From UBA2705 sp963977105 (lineage in GTDB: Bacteria; Pseudomonadota; Alphaproteobacteria; Micavibrionales; Micavibrionaceae): a DNA stretch of 64,000 nt. Below the pieces are notes generated by a model that had not been told where the DNA came from, did not search any database, and saw only the letters and a list, made by a program, of their open reading frames with translations. How positions within the stretch are numbered: the stretch's first letter is position 1; each line of letters begins with the position of its first letter. Below, in pieces: positions 19,648 through 27,421 of the stretch. The stretch is from NCBI GenBank assembly GCA_963977105.1, contig CAXBNI010000001.1:1240001-1304000 (forward strand), written 5' to 3'. The position numbers and the translations under genes are program-made.

Positions 19648-20475
19648 GTGACGATTTTATATACACATAATGCAAAGATAGACCACGTAATATTTGACAA
19701 TGATGGCACGCTTTACCCCGAGCCACCAGACGTAAAGCAACGTCACATGCAGGCCGCTGTGCGCACCATCCAGCCGCGCTACCCTGAAAAATCTCCGGAA
19801 GACATTGAAAAACTTATTCGCCAGTCTCAGCAAGAACACAAAAGTTCATTTGGTATGTTTGTGGCCGACATTGCAGAGCCAAAAGACAGGGAAGCTGAAT
19901 TGCTGCGCTTACGCAGCCAACACTATCAAGAGCTCTCTCAACTTGCCTTAAAAGGCTTCTTCGACCAAAGCGCCGCACCAACAGCCGAAATCGGCCAGTT
20001 ACGTATTGCCGGCATAAATGTAAATATTGCAACGCATGGTAACCTGCCTTGGACCAAGTTTTCCGTCCGAGAGAATGGCGGGCTTGCACGTTACTTCAAC
20101 GATACAAATATATTCACAAAAGATGACGCCAGTTGTAAAGGCAAAAACGAAGGTGATTTTTTCTATCAGAAACTACTGGATCAAATGGGACTCCCCGAAA
20201 CCCCAGAGCGTGGTAAGAACTGCGCCATGGTTGAAGACACGACTAAAAACCTTATTGAAGCCAAAAAACTAGGCATGATGACAATATTAATCAGTGACAG
20301 CGTTACAAATGACACAAAGCCAGATTATGTTGATGTCGTCGTATCTGACGTCAAACAAGCCATTCAAGCTATCGCGCAAAGTAATGTATACCTTGAGCGT
20401 AAAGCTAGCCTTTCAGTGGACGCAGCCCCCACAACGAACCATAATAACAAGGGCCCTGACAATGCCCACATATAA
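19648..20475 (+). CDS. HAD superfamily hydrolase, pyrimidine 5'-nucleotidase-like
   Basis: 275 aa phosphatase-type HAD protein starting at GTG 19648, with an AGGGGC site upstream. Motif I is IFDNDGTLYPEPP (nucleophile Asp17, Asp19), motif II is the Thr in NIATHGNLPWTKF, and motifs III/IV lie in KGKNEGDFFYQKLL and MVEDTTKNLIEAKKLGM. The helical cap between motifs I and II is of the C1 type seen in beta-phosphoglucomutase and pyrimidine 5'-nucleotidase relatives. The substrate is unknown. The C-terminal 40 residues are polar and probably disordered. The stop overlaps the start of the next gene. Confidence 0.8.
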   Translation: MTILYTHNAKIDHVIFDNDGTLYPEPPDVKQRHMQAAVRTIQPRYPEKSPEDIEKLIRQSQQEHKSSFGMFVADIAEPKDREAELLRLRSQHYQELSQLALKGFFDQSAAPTAEIGQLRIAGINVNIATHGNLPWTKFSVRENGGLARYFNDTNIFTKDDASCKGKNEGDFFYQKLLDQMGLPETPERGKNCAMVEDTTKNLIEAKKLGMMTILISDSVTNDTKPDYVDVVVSDVKQAIQAIAQSNVYLERKASLSVDAAPTTNHNNKGPDNAHI

Positions 20476-20680
20476 GCCCCCACATACAAACAAAGAACTT
20501 ATCGCAGCCTATAGCGCGGCCTGCATTGCAGTACCGAAGGATGACGAGAACCTGTCCCTACGCGTCAAGCTCCTAAAAGACATTATGGAGCAACGCCGCG
20601 AAAGCGTTGATGCGCATTACCGTAAAGAATCAGGACAAGCACCGAAAACATTAGGTTATAACCTTGATGTAAAAGGCTAA
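20462..20680 (+). CDS. Small hypothetical protein, translationally coupled to the HAD gene
   Basis: 72 aa, not recognised. It starts at ATG 20462, 14 nt before the end of the HAD gene in another frame, with the purine stretch AAGGG upstream, so translational coupling is likely. The protein is helical and charged, with KELIAAYSAACIAV and KLLKDIMEQRRESVDAHYRK as its most structured parts. Short charged proteins of this sort are common in alphaproteobacteria. The reading frame extends further upstream, but that part lies inside the HAD gene and is not supported. Confidence 0.55.
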   Translation: MPTYKPPHTNKELIAAYSAACIAVPKDDENLSLRVKLLKDIMEQRRESVDAHYRKESGQAPKTLGYNLDVKG

Positions 20681-20783
20681 CCCCATATTGAATTTAATTG
20701 ACTTCTGTCTCGATATTATCAATCCTAAGGGTGCGAAGCATGTCATTGAGCTTTGCATATAAAAAATTTGGGGAGTTTTAACC

Positions 20784-22364
20784 ATGAGCAACACTGAAGC
20801 TGAGCGCGTATATATATTTGACACAACGCTAAGAGATGGCGAGCAGTCGCCAGGCTGCTCTATGAACCTCGAGGAAAAGCTCACCATTGCAGCGTTACTT
20901 GATGAAATGGGCGTCGACATAATTGAAGCCGGCTTCCCCATCGCTTCTAAGGGTGACTTTGAAAGTGTCAACGCCATTGCCAAAGCCGCGAAGAACGCGA
21001 CCATATGCGGGCTTTCACGCGCGGTGCGTCGCGATATAGAAGTTTGCGCCGAAGCGATTGAGCCTGCTGCACAGCGCCGTATCCACACTTTTATTTCAAC
21101 ATCCCCCCTGCACATGAAACATAAACTGCAAATGGATGAAGCCACCGTTCTTGAAGCTATCAGAGATAGCGTAAGCTTCGCCAACACATTTACCGATGAT
21201 GTTGAATGGTCAGCAGAAGATGGCAGCCGCACAGAAGATGATTTTTTATGCCGCGCCGTTGAAACTGCGATTAATGCAGGCGCGCGTACAATTAACGTGC
21301 CCGACACTGTAGGCTACGCAACCCCGACAGATTACGGCGAATTAATCGCGATGCTGAAAAATCGCGTGCCGAATATTGATAAAGCGATTTTATCCGTCCA
21401 CTGCCATAATGACCTCGGCCTCGCTGTTGCCAATTCACTTGCAGGGGTGCAGGCTGGCGCCCGCCAAATTGAATGCACCATTAACGGTATTGGCGAGCGC
21501 GCGGGTAACGCAGCGATGGAAGAACTGATCATGGCGATGCGTACCCGCCAAAACCAGTACCCGTTCACCAATAATATAAAGACGGAGATGATTACCAAGG
21601 CATCGCGCACGTTATCAAAAATCACCGGTTTTAATGTTCAGCCCAACAAAGCGATCGTTGGCGCTAATGCTTTTGCCCATGAAAGCGGTATCCACCAAGA
21701 CGGCATGCTAAAACATCGCGGGACATATGAGATTATGACGCCTGAAAGCGTCGGTCTTAGCGAGACCAACCTTGTGATGGGCAAACATTCCGGCCGCCAC
21801 GCGTTTCGTGCAAAGCTTGAAGATTTAGGCTACAAAGTCGATGACAAAACACTAAACGATACCTTCGCGCGCTTCAAAGACCTCGCCGATCAGAAAAAAG
21901 AGATCTTTGACGATGACATCATTGCATTGATAGATGATAAAAACCGGCTTGAAAAAAGCTCTGACATACAATTTGTTGACCTTGTTATTCACGCCGGCAC
22001 AAGCGGCCCGCAAACAGCTAAAATCACCCTCAACGTTGAAGGCAAAGCCATCAGCGCCGACGCGAGCGGTAACGGGCCTGTTGACGCGATGTTTAAAGCC
22101 ATTCGTGAAATATACCCGCATGATGACACAGCATTACTACTTTATAATGTCCACGCGGTAACAGAGGGCATTGATGCGCAGGCCGAAGTCACTGTACGCT
22201 TACAGCAAGGCAAGCACATCGTTAATGGTAAAGGCGCGCATGTTGATACTATGATTGCCTCCGCAAAATCATATGTTCATGCCCTTAATAAACTTGCGCA
22301 TATCAAAGAGTTTACCGCCGCAAATGGTGAAGACACGCCGCCCATTTATGAAGTCGGCCCGTAA
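20784..22364 (+). CDS. leuA: 2-isopropylmalate synthase
   Basis: 526 aa, the normal length for type 1 LeuA. It condenses acetyl-CoA with 2-oxoisovalerate in the first committed step of leucine biosynthesis. It has FDTTLRDGEQSPGCSMN at the N-terminus (substrate and metal site), the metal-binding HCHNDLGLAVANSLAGV, the GIGERAGNAAMEE loop, and a C-terminal allosteric LeuA dimerisation domain from about residue 390 that normally gives leucine feedback inhibition. GGGGAG precedes the ATG. No other leu genes are in the window, and no leader peptide attenuator was found upstream. Confidence 0.96.
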   Translation: MSNTEAERVYIFDTTLRDGEQSPGCSMNLEEKLTIAALLDEMGVDIIEAGFPIASKGDFESVNAIAKAAKNATICGLSRAVRRDIEVCAEAIEPAAQRRIHTFISTSPLHMKHKLQMDEATVLEAIRDSVSFANTFTDDVEWSAEDGSRTEDDFLCRAVETAINAGARTINVPDTVGYATPTDYGELIAMLKNRVPNIDKAILSVHCHNDLGLAVANSLAGVQAGARQIECTINGIGERAGNAAMEELIMAMRTRQNQYPFTNNIKTEMITKASRTLSKITGFNVQPNKAIVGANAFAHESGIHQDGMLKHRGTYEIMTPESVGLSETNLVMGKHSGRHAFRAKLEDLGYKVDDKTLNDTFARFKDLADQKKEIFDDDIIALIDDKNRLEKSSDIQFVDLVIHAGTSGPQTAKITLNVEGKAISADASGNGPVDAMFKAIREIYPHDDTALLLYNVHAVTEGIDAQAEVTVRLQQGKHIVNGKGAHVDTMIASAKSYVHALNKLAHIKEFTAANGEDTPPIYEVGP

Positions 22365-22576
22365 CCGCATTTAAGGCCAGACCTGCCTAGCGCCCCGCAA
22401 AAGCGGCAAGAAATGCCACCTTGAGTTATAAGTCAGCCCAAACCGCAACCACTGCGCCGCCAATCGACACATCACAACACGACCCAACCGTCCCATAATC
22501 GACCTTTCGACACCGCAAAAAAAGCTAAATTCATGAAAAACCGTGTTATGAACAGCTTTTTCACTCAAGAAAGCTT

Positions 22577-22595
22577 GTTGGCACGCCTTTTGCTT
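22577..22595 (+). promoter_or_regulatory. Sigma54-type (-24/-12) promoter
   Basis: TTGGCACG (22578-22585), four bases, then TTGCTT (22590-22595). The spacing of the invariant GG and GC doublets is exactly 10 nt, and the sequence matches the RpoN consensus at essentially every conserved base. Transcription would start around 22605, 25 nt before the ATG of the acidic protein gene. Activation would need an enhancer-binding protein; its site was not identified. Confidence 0.75.
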
Positions 22596-22629
22596 GTATC
22601 TACACGAACACAACAACAGATAAGATGGT

Positions 22630-22968
22630 ATGGACGAATTATATAACATAAACAGCATGGATGATATCGCCGCTCTTCTCAATCAGATCGAGCCTGGCAG
22701 CGGTTTGCCTGAAAATGATACCCCGCCACAAAACACAACGGCACAGCAGCCAGAGGCAGGTAACGCTTTAAATATATCAGATATGCTTAGCTACACACAC
22801 CCATATGATGATGTGATTGGCTCATACCACACAGATGACACGACACAGACATTTAACAATAGCTCATACAGTGAACTTAATCCGACTTCCACTTCATATA
22901 GCATTGTTGATGCTATGACAAACTTTGCTGACGATCACTCAGCACAGTTTAATCTAGATTTATTCTAA
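22630..22968 (+). CDS. Acidic 112-aa protein without Lys or Arg, sigma54-driven, unknown
   Basis: No family is recognised. The composition is extreme: no Lys, Arg, Cys or Trp, with 13 Asp and 5 Glu, giving a net charge near -18 and three His as the only basic residues. It is rich in Asn, Ser, Thr, Tyr and Pro, so probably partly disordered. The N-terminus MDELYNINSMDDIAALLNQI could form an amphipathic helix; there is no signal peptide. The C-terminus ends FNLDLF. A consensus sigma54 promoter lies upstream, and a microsatellite and a strong terminator follow, so it is a self-contained transcription unit. The RBS is weak (AAGATGG). Export by a leaderless route is possible but is only inference. 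Confidence 0.6.
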   Translation: MDELYNINSMDDIAALLNQIEPGSGLPENDTPPQNTTAQQPEAGNALNISDMLSYTHPYDDVIGSYHTDDTTQTFNNSSYSELNPTSTSYSIVDAMTNFADDHSAQFNLDLF

Positions 22969-23056
<88 letters not shown>

Positions 23057-23057
23057 C

Positions 23058-23091
23058 AGCGCGTCGCTCCCCAAGCGGCGCGCTTTCTTTT
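23058..23091 (+). terminator. Strong terminator after the acidic protein gene
   Basis: AGCGCGTCGCT pairs with AGCGGCGCGCT (one U-G pair) around a CCCCA loop and is followed by TTCTTTT. Confidence 0.88.
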
Positions 23092-23127
23092 GTAATTACA
23101 CCTGACGCTAGCCTATACAAATTTTAC

Positions 23128-23156
23128 TTGATTTTTATATCTTCCCCGCATATAGT
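23128..23156 (+). promoter_or_regulatory. Sigma70-type promoter of rplK-rplA
   Basis: TTGATT (23128-23133), a 17-nt spacer and TATAGT (23151-23156). The start point would be near 23163, giving a leader of almost 100 nt. Autoregulation by L1 binding in this leader is known in other bacteria, but I could not identify the site. Confidence 0.65.
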
Positions 23157-23260
23157 GCGGCGTCTTTTAAATTTATAAGACATTCATGGTTGTGGAAGAT
23201 TTACGCATTTTGTCGTACCACGGCCCTTCGTTTAATCTATTGCTATAGCGGAGAATTAAA

Positions 23261-23695
23261 ATGGCAAAGAGAAAAGTATCAGGTTTTATTAACCTGACAA
23301 TCCAAGCTGGTGCGGCGAACCCGTCTCCACCAGTTGGTCCGGCCCTAGGCCAACACGGCGTTAACATCATGGAATTCTGTAAAGCGTTTAACGCAAAAAC
23401 AGAAAGCCTTGAAAAAGGTACGCCAATTCCGGTTGTGATCACAGTCTACGAAGACCGTTCGTTCACATTCGAAACCAAAACACCCCCTGCAAGTTTCTTT
23501 ATTAAAAAAGCTGCGAAGATCAAAAAAGGCGCGTCTAGCCCTTCAAATGAAATCGTTGGCAAAATCAAGAAATCTCAAGTTAAAGTTATCGCAGAGACTA
23601 AGATGGTTGATCTGAATGCAAACGACATTGAGAACGCTATGCTTATTATCGAAGGTTCAGCACGCTCTATGGGCGTAGAAGTAGTGGAAGGTTAA
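23261..23695 (+). CDS. rplK: 50S ribosomal protein L11
   Basis: 144 aa, the normal size. It binds 23S rRNA in the GTPase-associated centre. It has the Pro-rich N-terminal domain (GAANPSPPVGPALGQHGVNIM) and the RNA-binding C-terminal domain (PPASFFIKKAAKIKKG to ENAMLIIEGSARSMGVEV). It lies 2 nt before rplA. The preceding gene is not nusG, which is unusual for bacteria. Confidence 0.98.
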   Translation: MAKRKVSGFINLTIQAGAANPSPPVGPALGQHGVNIMEFCKAFNAKTESLEKGTPIPVVITVYEDRSFTFETKTPPASFFIKKAAKIKKGASSPSNEIVGKIKKSQVKVIAETKMVDLNANDIENAMLIIEGSARSMGVEVVEG

Positions 23696-23697
23696 TC

Positions 23698-24402
23698 ATG
23701 GCTAAAAAAGCAAAAAAATTCACTGCAGCTCTTGGTCAAATTGATCGCGAAAAGTTTTACGATCTTGAAGACGCTGTAAAAATCCTTAAGGGCTTTGAAA
23801 AAGAGCGCAAATTCGATCAAACAATCGATATTGCACTTAATACTTGTCTTGACCCACGTCACGCTGATCAAGTCCTTCGTGGCATGACTGAGCTTCCTAA
23901 CGGCACTGGTAAAACAATTCGCGTTGCAGTATTTGCACGTGATGCCAAAGCTGAAGAAGCAAAGGCTGCTGGCGCAGACATCGTTGGCGCTGAAGATCTT
24001 TTGGAAAGCATCCAAAAAGGTAACATGGACTTTGATCGCTGTATTGCGACACCTGACATGATGCCTTTAGTTGGTCGTCTTGGTAAAGTTCTTGGCCCAC
24101 GCGGTATGATGCCAAACCCTAAACTTGGCACAGTAACGCCTGATGTTGCAAAAGCTGTTGCATCTGCAAAAGGCGGCGCTGTTGAATTCCGCGCTGAAAA
24201 AGCTGGTATCGTGCATAACGGCATTGGTAAACTTAGCTTCACAGAAGCGAAGATCCTTGAAAACGTGCGTTCATACATCAACGACATTCAAAAAGCACGC
24301 CCAGCGGGCGCAAAAGGCACGTATATTGAGAAAATTACAATCTCAACAACAATGAGCCCTGGCCTAAAAATTGACATTGCGTCAGTCAACAAAGCCGCTT
24401 AA
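23698..24402 (+). CDS. rplA: 50S ribosomal protein L1
   Basis: 234 aa, the usual length. It forms the mobile L1 stalk at the ribosomal E site. It is recognised by KVLGPRGMMPNPKLGTVT and by GAVEFRAEKAGIVHNGIGKL. It is second and last in the operon; a terminator follows and rplJ is absent from this position. Confidence 0.98.
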   Translation: MAKKAKKFTAALGQIDREKFYDLEDAVKILKGFEKERKFDQTIDIALNTCLDPRHADQVLRGMTELPNGTGKTIRVAVFARDAKAEEAKAAGADIVGAEDLLESIQKGNMDFDRCIATPDMMPLVGRLGKVLGPRGMMPNPKLGTVTPDVAKAVASAKGGAVEFRAEKAGIVHNGIGKLSFTEAKILENVRSYINDIQKARPAGAKGTYIEKITISTTMSPGLKIDIASVNKAA

Positions 24403-24427
24403 TCGTTTAACGATATATATTTTTGAA

Positions 24428-24456
24428 AGCGCCCTAACAATGGGGCGCTTTTTTTT
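24428..24456 (+). terminator. Terminator of rplK-rplA
   Basis: AGCGCCC pairs with GGGCGCT around an 8-nt loop and is followed by TTTTTTT. It closes the operon and shows that rplJL-rpoBC is not continued from here. Confidence 0.9.
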
Positions 24457-24497
24457 GCCTTGAAATAAACATTTAAAAATATAAAAGAAGATATGTG

Positions 24498-25112
24498 ATG
24501 ACAGAGCTCCCCACCGCTGATTATAAAGGCCTCTTCGCTAGCGCTGCGATCATTTTAAGCGTTATCGGTTTTATTCCCTATATCAGAAGCATTATAACTG
24601 GTATGACAAAGCCGCATATTTTCACATGGGCAATTTGGAGCATTACAATGACGATTGCTTTTGCCGCGCAGCTCAGTGCTGGTGCAAATCTCGGAGCTTA
24701 CCAAACAGGATTCTTCGCCTTTGTCACCATACTTATTTGTATGCTGTCTTTAAAATATGGCGAGAAAAACATTTCACGCACAGACTGTCTATTTCTTGCT
24801 CTCGCCCTGCTTGCCATTCCCGTGTGGTTAATAACCAACACCGCGCTATATGCTGTGTTAATCGTTCTCATTATTGATATTTTGGGGTATTTGCCAACAA
24901 TACGAAAATCCATCACAAAACCACACGAAGAAAACGCACTGGCGTATTTCATTGCCGCAATAAGTTTTGGCATGGCAGCACTGGCGATTGAACATTATTC
25001 CCTTACAACGGCAATATATCCGATCGTGATCATGTTGATGAATATTGGCTTCACAGCGTTTTTAATTACGCAGCGCCAGCGCATAGAGCGCCGCGCTCAC
25101 CCCCTGAGCTAA
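24498..25112 (+). CDS. Multi-spanning membrane protein with two PQ-loop-like repeats
   Basis: 204 aa, almost entirely hydrophobic with about six or seven membrane segments. Two similar segments stand out: VIGFIPYIRSIITGMTKPH near residue 22 and ILGYLPTIRKSITKPHEENA near residue 128. Both have a Pro-x-Ile-Arg core and a Thr-Lys-Pro-His turn, so the protein is an internal duplication of a three-helix unit like PQ-loop/SemiSWEET-type transporters. The substrate is unknown. ATG 24498 is preferred to the adjacent GTG at 24495. The stop overlaps by 4 nt the stop of the convergent GGDEF-EAL gene. Confidence 0.7.
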   Translation: MTELPTADYKGLFASAAIILSVIGFIPYIRSIITGMTKPHIFTWAIWSITMTIAFAAQLSAGANLGAYQTGFFAFVTILICMLSLKYGEKNISRTDCLFLALALLAIPVWLITNTALYAVLIVLIIDILGYLPTIRKSITKPHEENALAYFIAAISFGMAALAIEHYSLTTAIYPIVIMLMNIGFTAFLITQRQRIERRAHPLS

Positions 25113-27262
25113 GCGTTCTTTTTAAAGTAATCTAGATTGCCATCATACTTCTCAAAGAACTCCATGACTTGCTCTGGTGGCACAGGGCGAGAATAACGGT
25201 AGCCCTGCACTTCGTCGCAACCTTCTCTGAGCAGGAACTCTTCATGTTCAAGCTCTTCCACGCCCTCGGCGATAACTTTTAAGTTTAAAGAATGGCCAAG
25301 GCTAATAATTGTTTTTGTAATCGCGGCATCATCTTCGTCTTTTAGTGCGTTACGGATAAACGATTGGTCAATTTTCAAGCGATCAATTGGGAACTGACGC
25401 AGATAAGATAGCGACGAATAACCGGTACCAAAATCATCAATCGCAAGCTCTACGCCGAGGTTATTGAGCTTCATCAATGTTTCAATTGTAAACTCAACAT
25501 CATCCATAAATACAGACTCAGTAACTTCCAATTCCAGATAATGTGGCGCGATACCCGTTTCGGCGAGAACCTCTTTCGTCAGCGCAACAACGTCACTTTG
25601 GTGGAACTGCGCGCCAGAAACGTTAACCGCAATACGCACCATATGGCCTTTATCGTGCCATGTCTTGGCGGTACGGCAAGCATTTCTTAGTACAAACTCA
25701 CCAATCGGTACAATTAGGCCTGACTGTTCAGCGATAGGCACGAACAGGCCGGGAGAAATGTACGTTCCTCCATTTTCACTATCATCTGGGCGCCACCAAC
25801 GTAAAAGCGCCTCTGCTCCAATAACGCTACCTGTTCTTAAATCAAGCTGTGGCTGGAAGTGCAATGTAAGTTGCTCTTCTTCCAATGCATCACGCAAATC
25901 ACGCAGCATTTGGAAACGCAACTGTACCGCACGGTCGAAATCTTCGACATATTCACGTATAGTATCGCGGCCATCCTCTTTGGCGCGGTTCAGCGCAATA
26001 TCAGCATTTTTAAGAACTTGTTCTGGGTCTGATGCATCATCAGGGTACGTCGCGACACCAATTGAACAGCGGATTTGGAAGTTTTCGTTGAACACTTTGA
26101 ATGGTTCATTACGAATAACGCCCTGTACACGCTCACCAATTTCTTTCGCATTGGTAATACTCGTTACCATGGGCACCGTAATCGCGTATTCATCCTCACC
26201 CGTACGGGCGACAACAGCAGTATCCGGTAAAGCGGCGGATAGGCGTTTACCCACGCCGCGCAAAATGGCATCACCAATGTTATGACCCATTGTATCATTC
26301 ACATCTTTAAAGTGATCAAGGTCAATTGTAATAACAGCCCAGCGCCTAACTTGGCCATCATCAGAAATAGCATTACGTCCAAGTTCAGCAAGTTTTTGTA
26401 GGAATAGAATTCTGTTGGGTAGCCCAGTCAGCGTATCATAATAAGCGAGCTTATGAATTTGGTCCTGCGCGGCAGATTTAATACGGTTAATGTTATCTGC
26501 ATTCTGGCGGATAAGGCTCTGCACCGTGACAACCGCAGTGCCGATTTCATCACTTACCTCATATGGATAGTCTTCAATTTCTGGTTTTTCGGGGCTAAGC
26601 GAAGCTTTACGTAAGTTTTCGCTTAAAAACAACGTCGGCACAAGGAGCCAGCGCCCCAAAAACATCAACATAATCGCCGTCGCCGCTAATGAGAGACCAA
26701 ATAAAATACCTGCATGCTCTATCAAGGCCGAGATTATATCTTTATCCCACTGCGCGTCATCAAAACGCAGAGCAAGATAAAACGGCAAATCATTTACATC
26801 TTCTGGCGTTATTAAAACGTCGATATATCCGCCCGCGGCAATTGCCTTTTTATAACCTGTCTCATCTTGGAATATTGAAGCATCCAGGCCATTGACGTCA
26901 CCTTCTTGGCGCAAAATCTCGAATGTAATGTCATAAGCTTTATAGCCCAGAATATGATCTGCGCGCTTAAGCACAGCGCCCGCCTCGCCTTGAAACGGGT
27001 TAGAGTCCCCTTTAATCATGCGGTCGACAATCGCGCTCGTCATAATTTCGTTTTTCAGGGATTTATGGGTTTGCAGGCTATGGTCAAGGTCGGCCTTATA
27101 TAAAAAAGCACCGATAAAAATAGATTGCATCACGAAAAGAGTCACAAAAATGGCCACAGCAATACGCCACGTGATTTTACTCCTCCAAATATAAGACCGG
27201 AATAGTAAAGATTTGCGTTTTGACTCTTTTTGTCTTTTCAACTGCTCCGGCTCCTTGTCCAA
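25109..27262 (-). CDS. Membrane GGDEF-EAL protein (c-di-GMP turnover)
   Basis: 717 aa protein with two membrane helices at about 33-53 and 185-205 enclosing a periplasmic sensor region of about 130 residues. A short linker leads to a GGDEF domain (about 270-435), and an EAL domain runs from about 455 to the end. The GGDEF signature is altered to GEDEY at 355-359, so cyclase activity is doubtful. The EAL domain is intact: EAL at 484-486, IAVNVSGAQFH, the DDFGTGYSSLSYL loop and KIDQSFI. The protein is therefore more likely a c-di-GMP phosphodiesterase with a regulatory GGDEF-like domain. Such proteins steer the motile/sessile switch, type IV pili and adhesion. Confidence 0.93.
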   Translation of the reverse strand: MDKEPEQLKRQKESKRKSLLFRSYIWRSKITWRIAVAIFVTLFVMQSIFIGAFLYKADLDHSLQTHKSLKNEIMTSAIVDRMIKGDSNPFQGEAGAVLKRADHILGYKAYDITFEILRQEGDVNGLDASIFQDETGYKKAIAAGGYIDVLITPEDVNDLPFYLALRFDDAQWDKDIISALIEHAGILFGLSLAATAIMLMFLGRWLLVPTLFLSENLRKASLSPEKPEIEDYPYEVSDEIGTAVVTVQSLIRQNADNINRIKSAAQDQIHKLAYYDTLTGLPNRILFLQKLAELGRNAISDDGQVRRWAVITIDLDHFKDVNDTMGHNIGDAILRGVGKRLSAALPDTAVVARTGEDEYAITVPMVTSITNAKEIGERVQGVIRNEPFKVFNENFQIRCSIGVATYPDDASDPEQVLKNADIALNRAKEDGRDTIREYVEDFDRAVQLRFQMLRDLRDALEEEQLTLHFQPQLDLRTGSVIGAEALLRWWRPDDSENGGTYISPGLFVPIAEQSGLIVPIGEFVLRNACRTAKTWHDKGHMVRIAVNVSGAQFHQSDVVALTKEVLAETGIAPHYLELEVTESVFMDDVEFTIETLMKLNNLGVELAIDDFGTGYSSLSYLRQFPIDRLKIDQSFIRNALKDEDDAAITKTIISLGHSLNLKVIAEGVEELEHEEFLLREGCDEVQGYRYSRPVPPEQVMEFFEKYDGNLDYFKKNA

Positions 27263-27421
27263 GCTTTATTCAATATAGCGTTATTTTTTCATGAGAAAAA
27301 CACTGCGAACACAGCGACTAAATAAGATATTAGCACATGGGCGACACAAAAACACTACACTATATAAAATTTTAGATAAAATTTATAAAAGTTTTATTAA
27401 CGACGCCTAATATTTGTTTTC

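Noticed and set aside
20651..21307. 218-codon minus-strand frame
   Set aside because: Opposite strand of leuA, whose conserved motifs cover the same bases.
22371..22682. 103-codon minus-strand frame
   Set aside because: Overlaps the sigma54 promoter and the start of the acidic protein gene, with no RBS; composition atypical.
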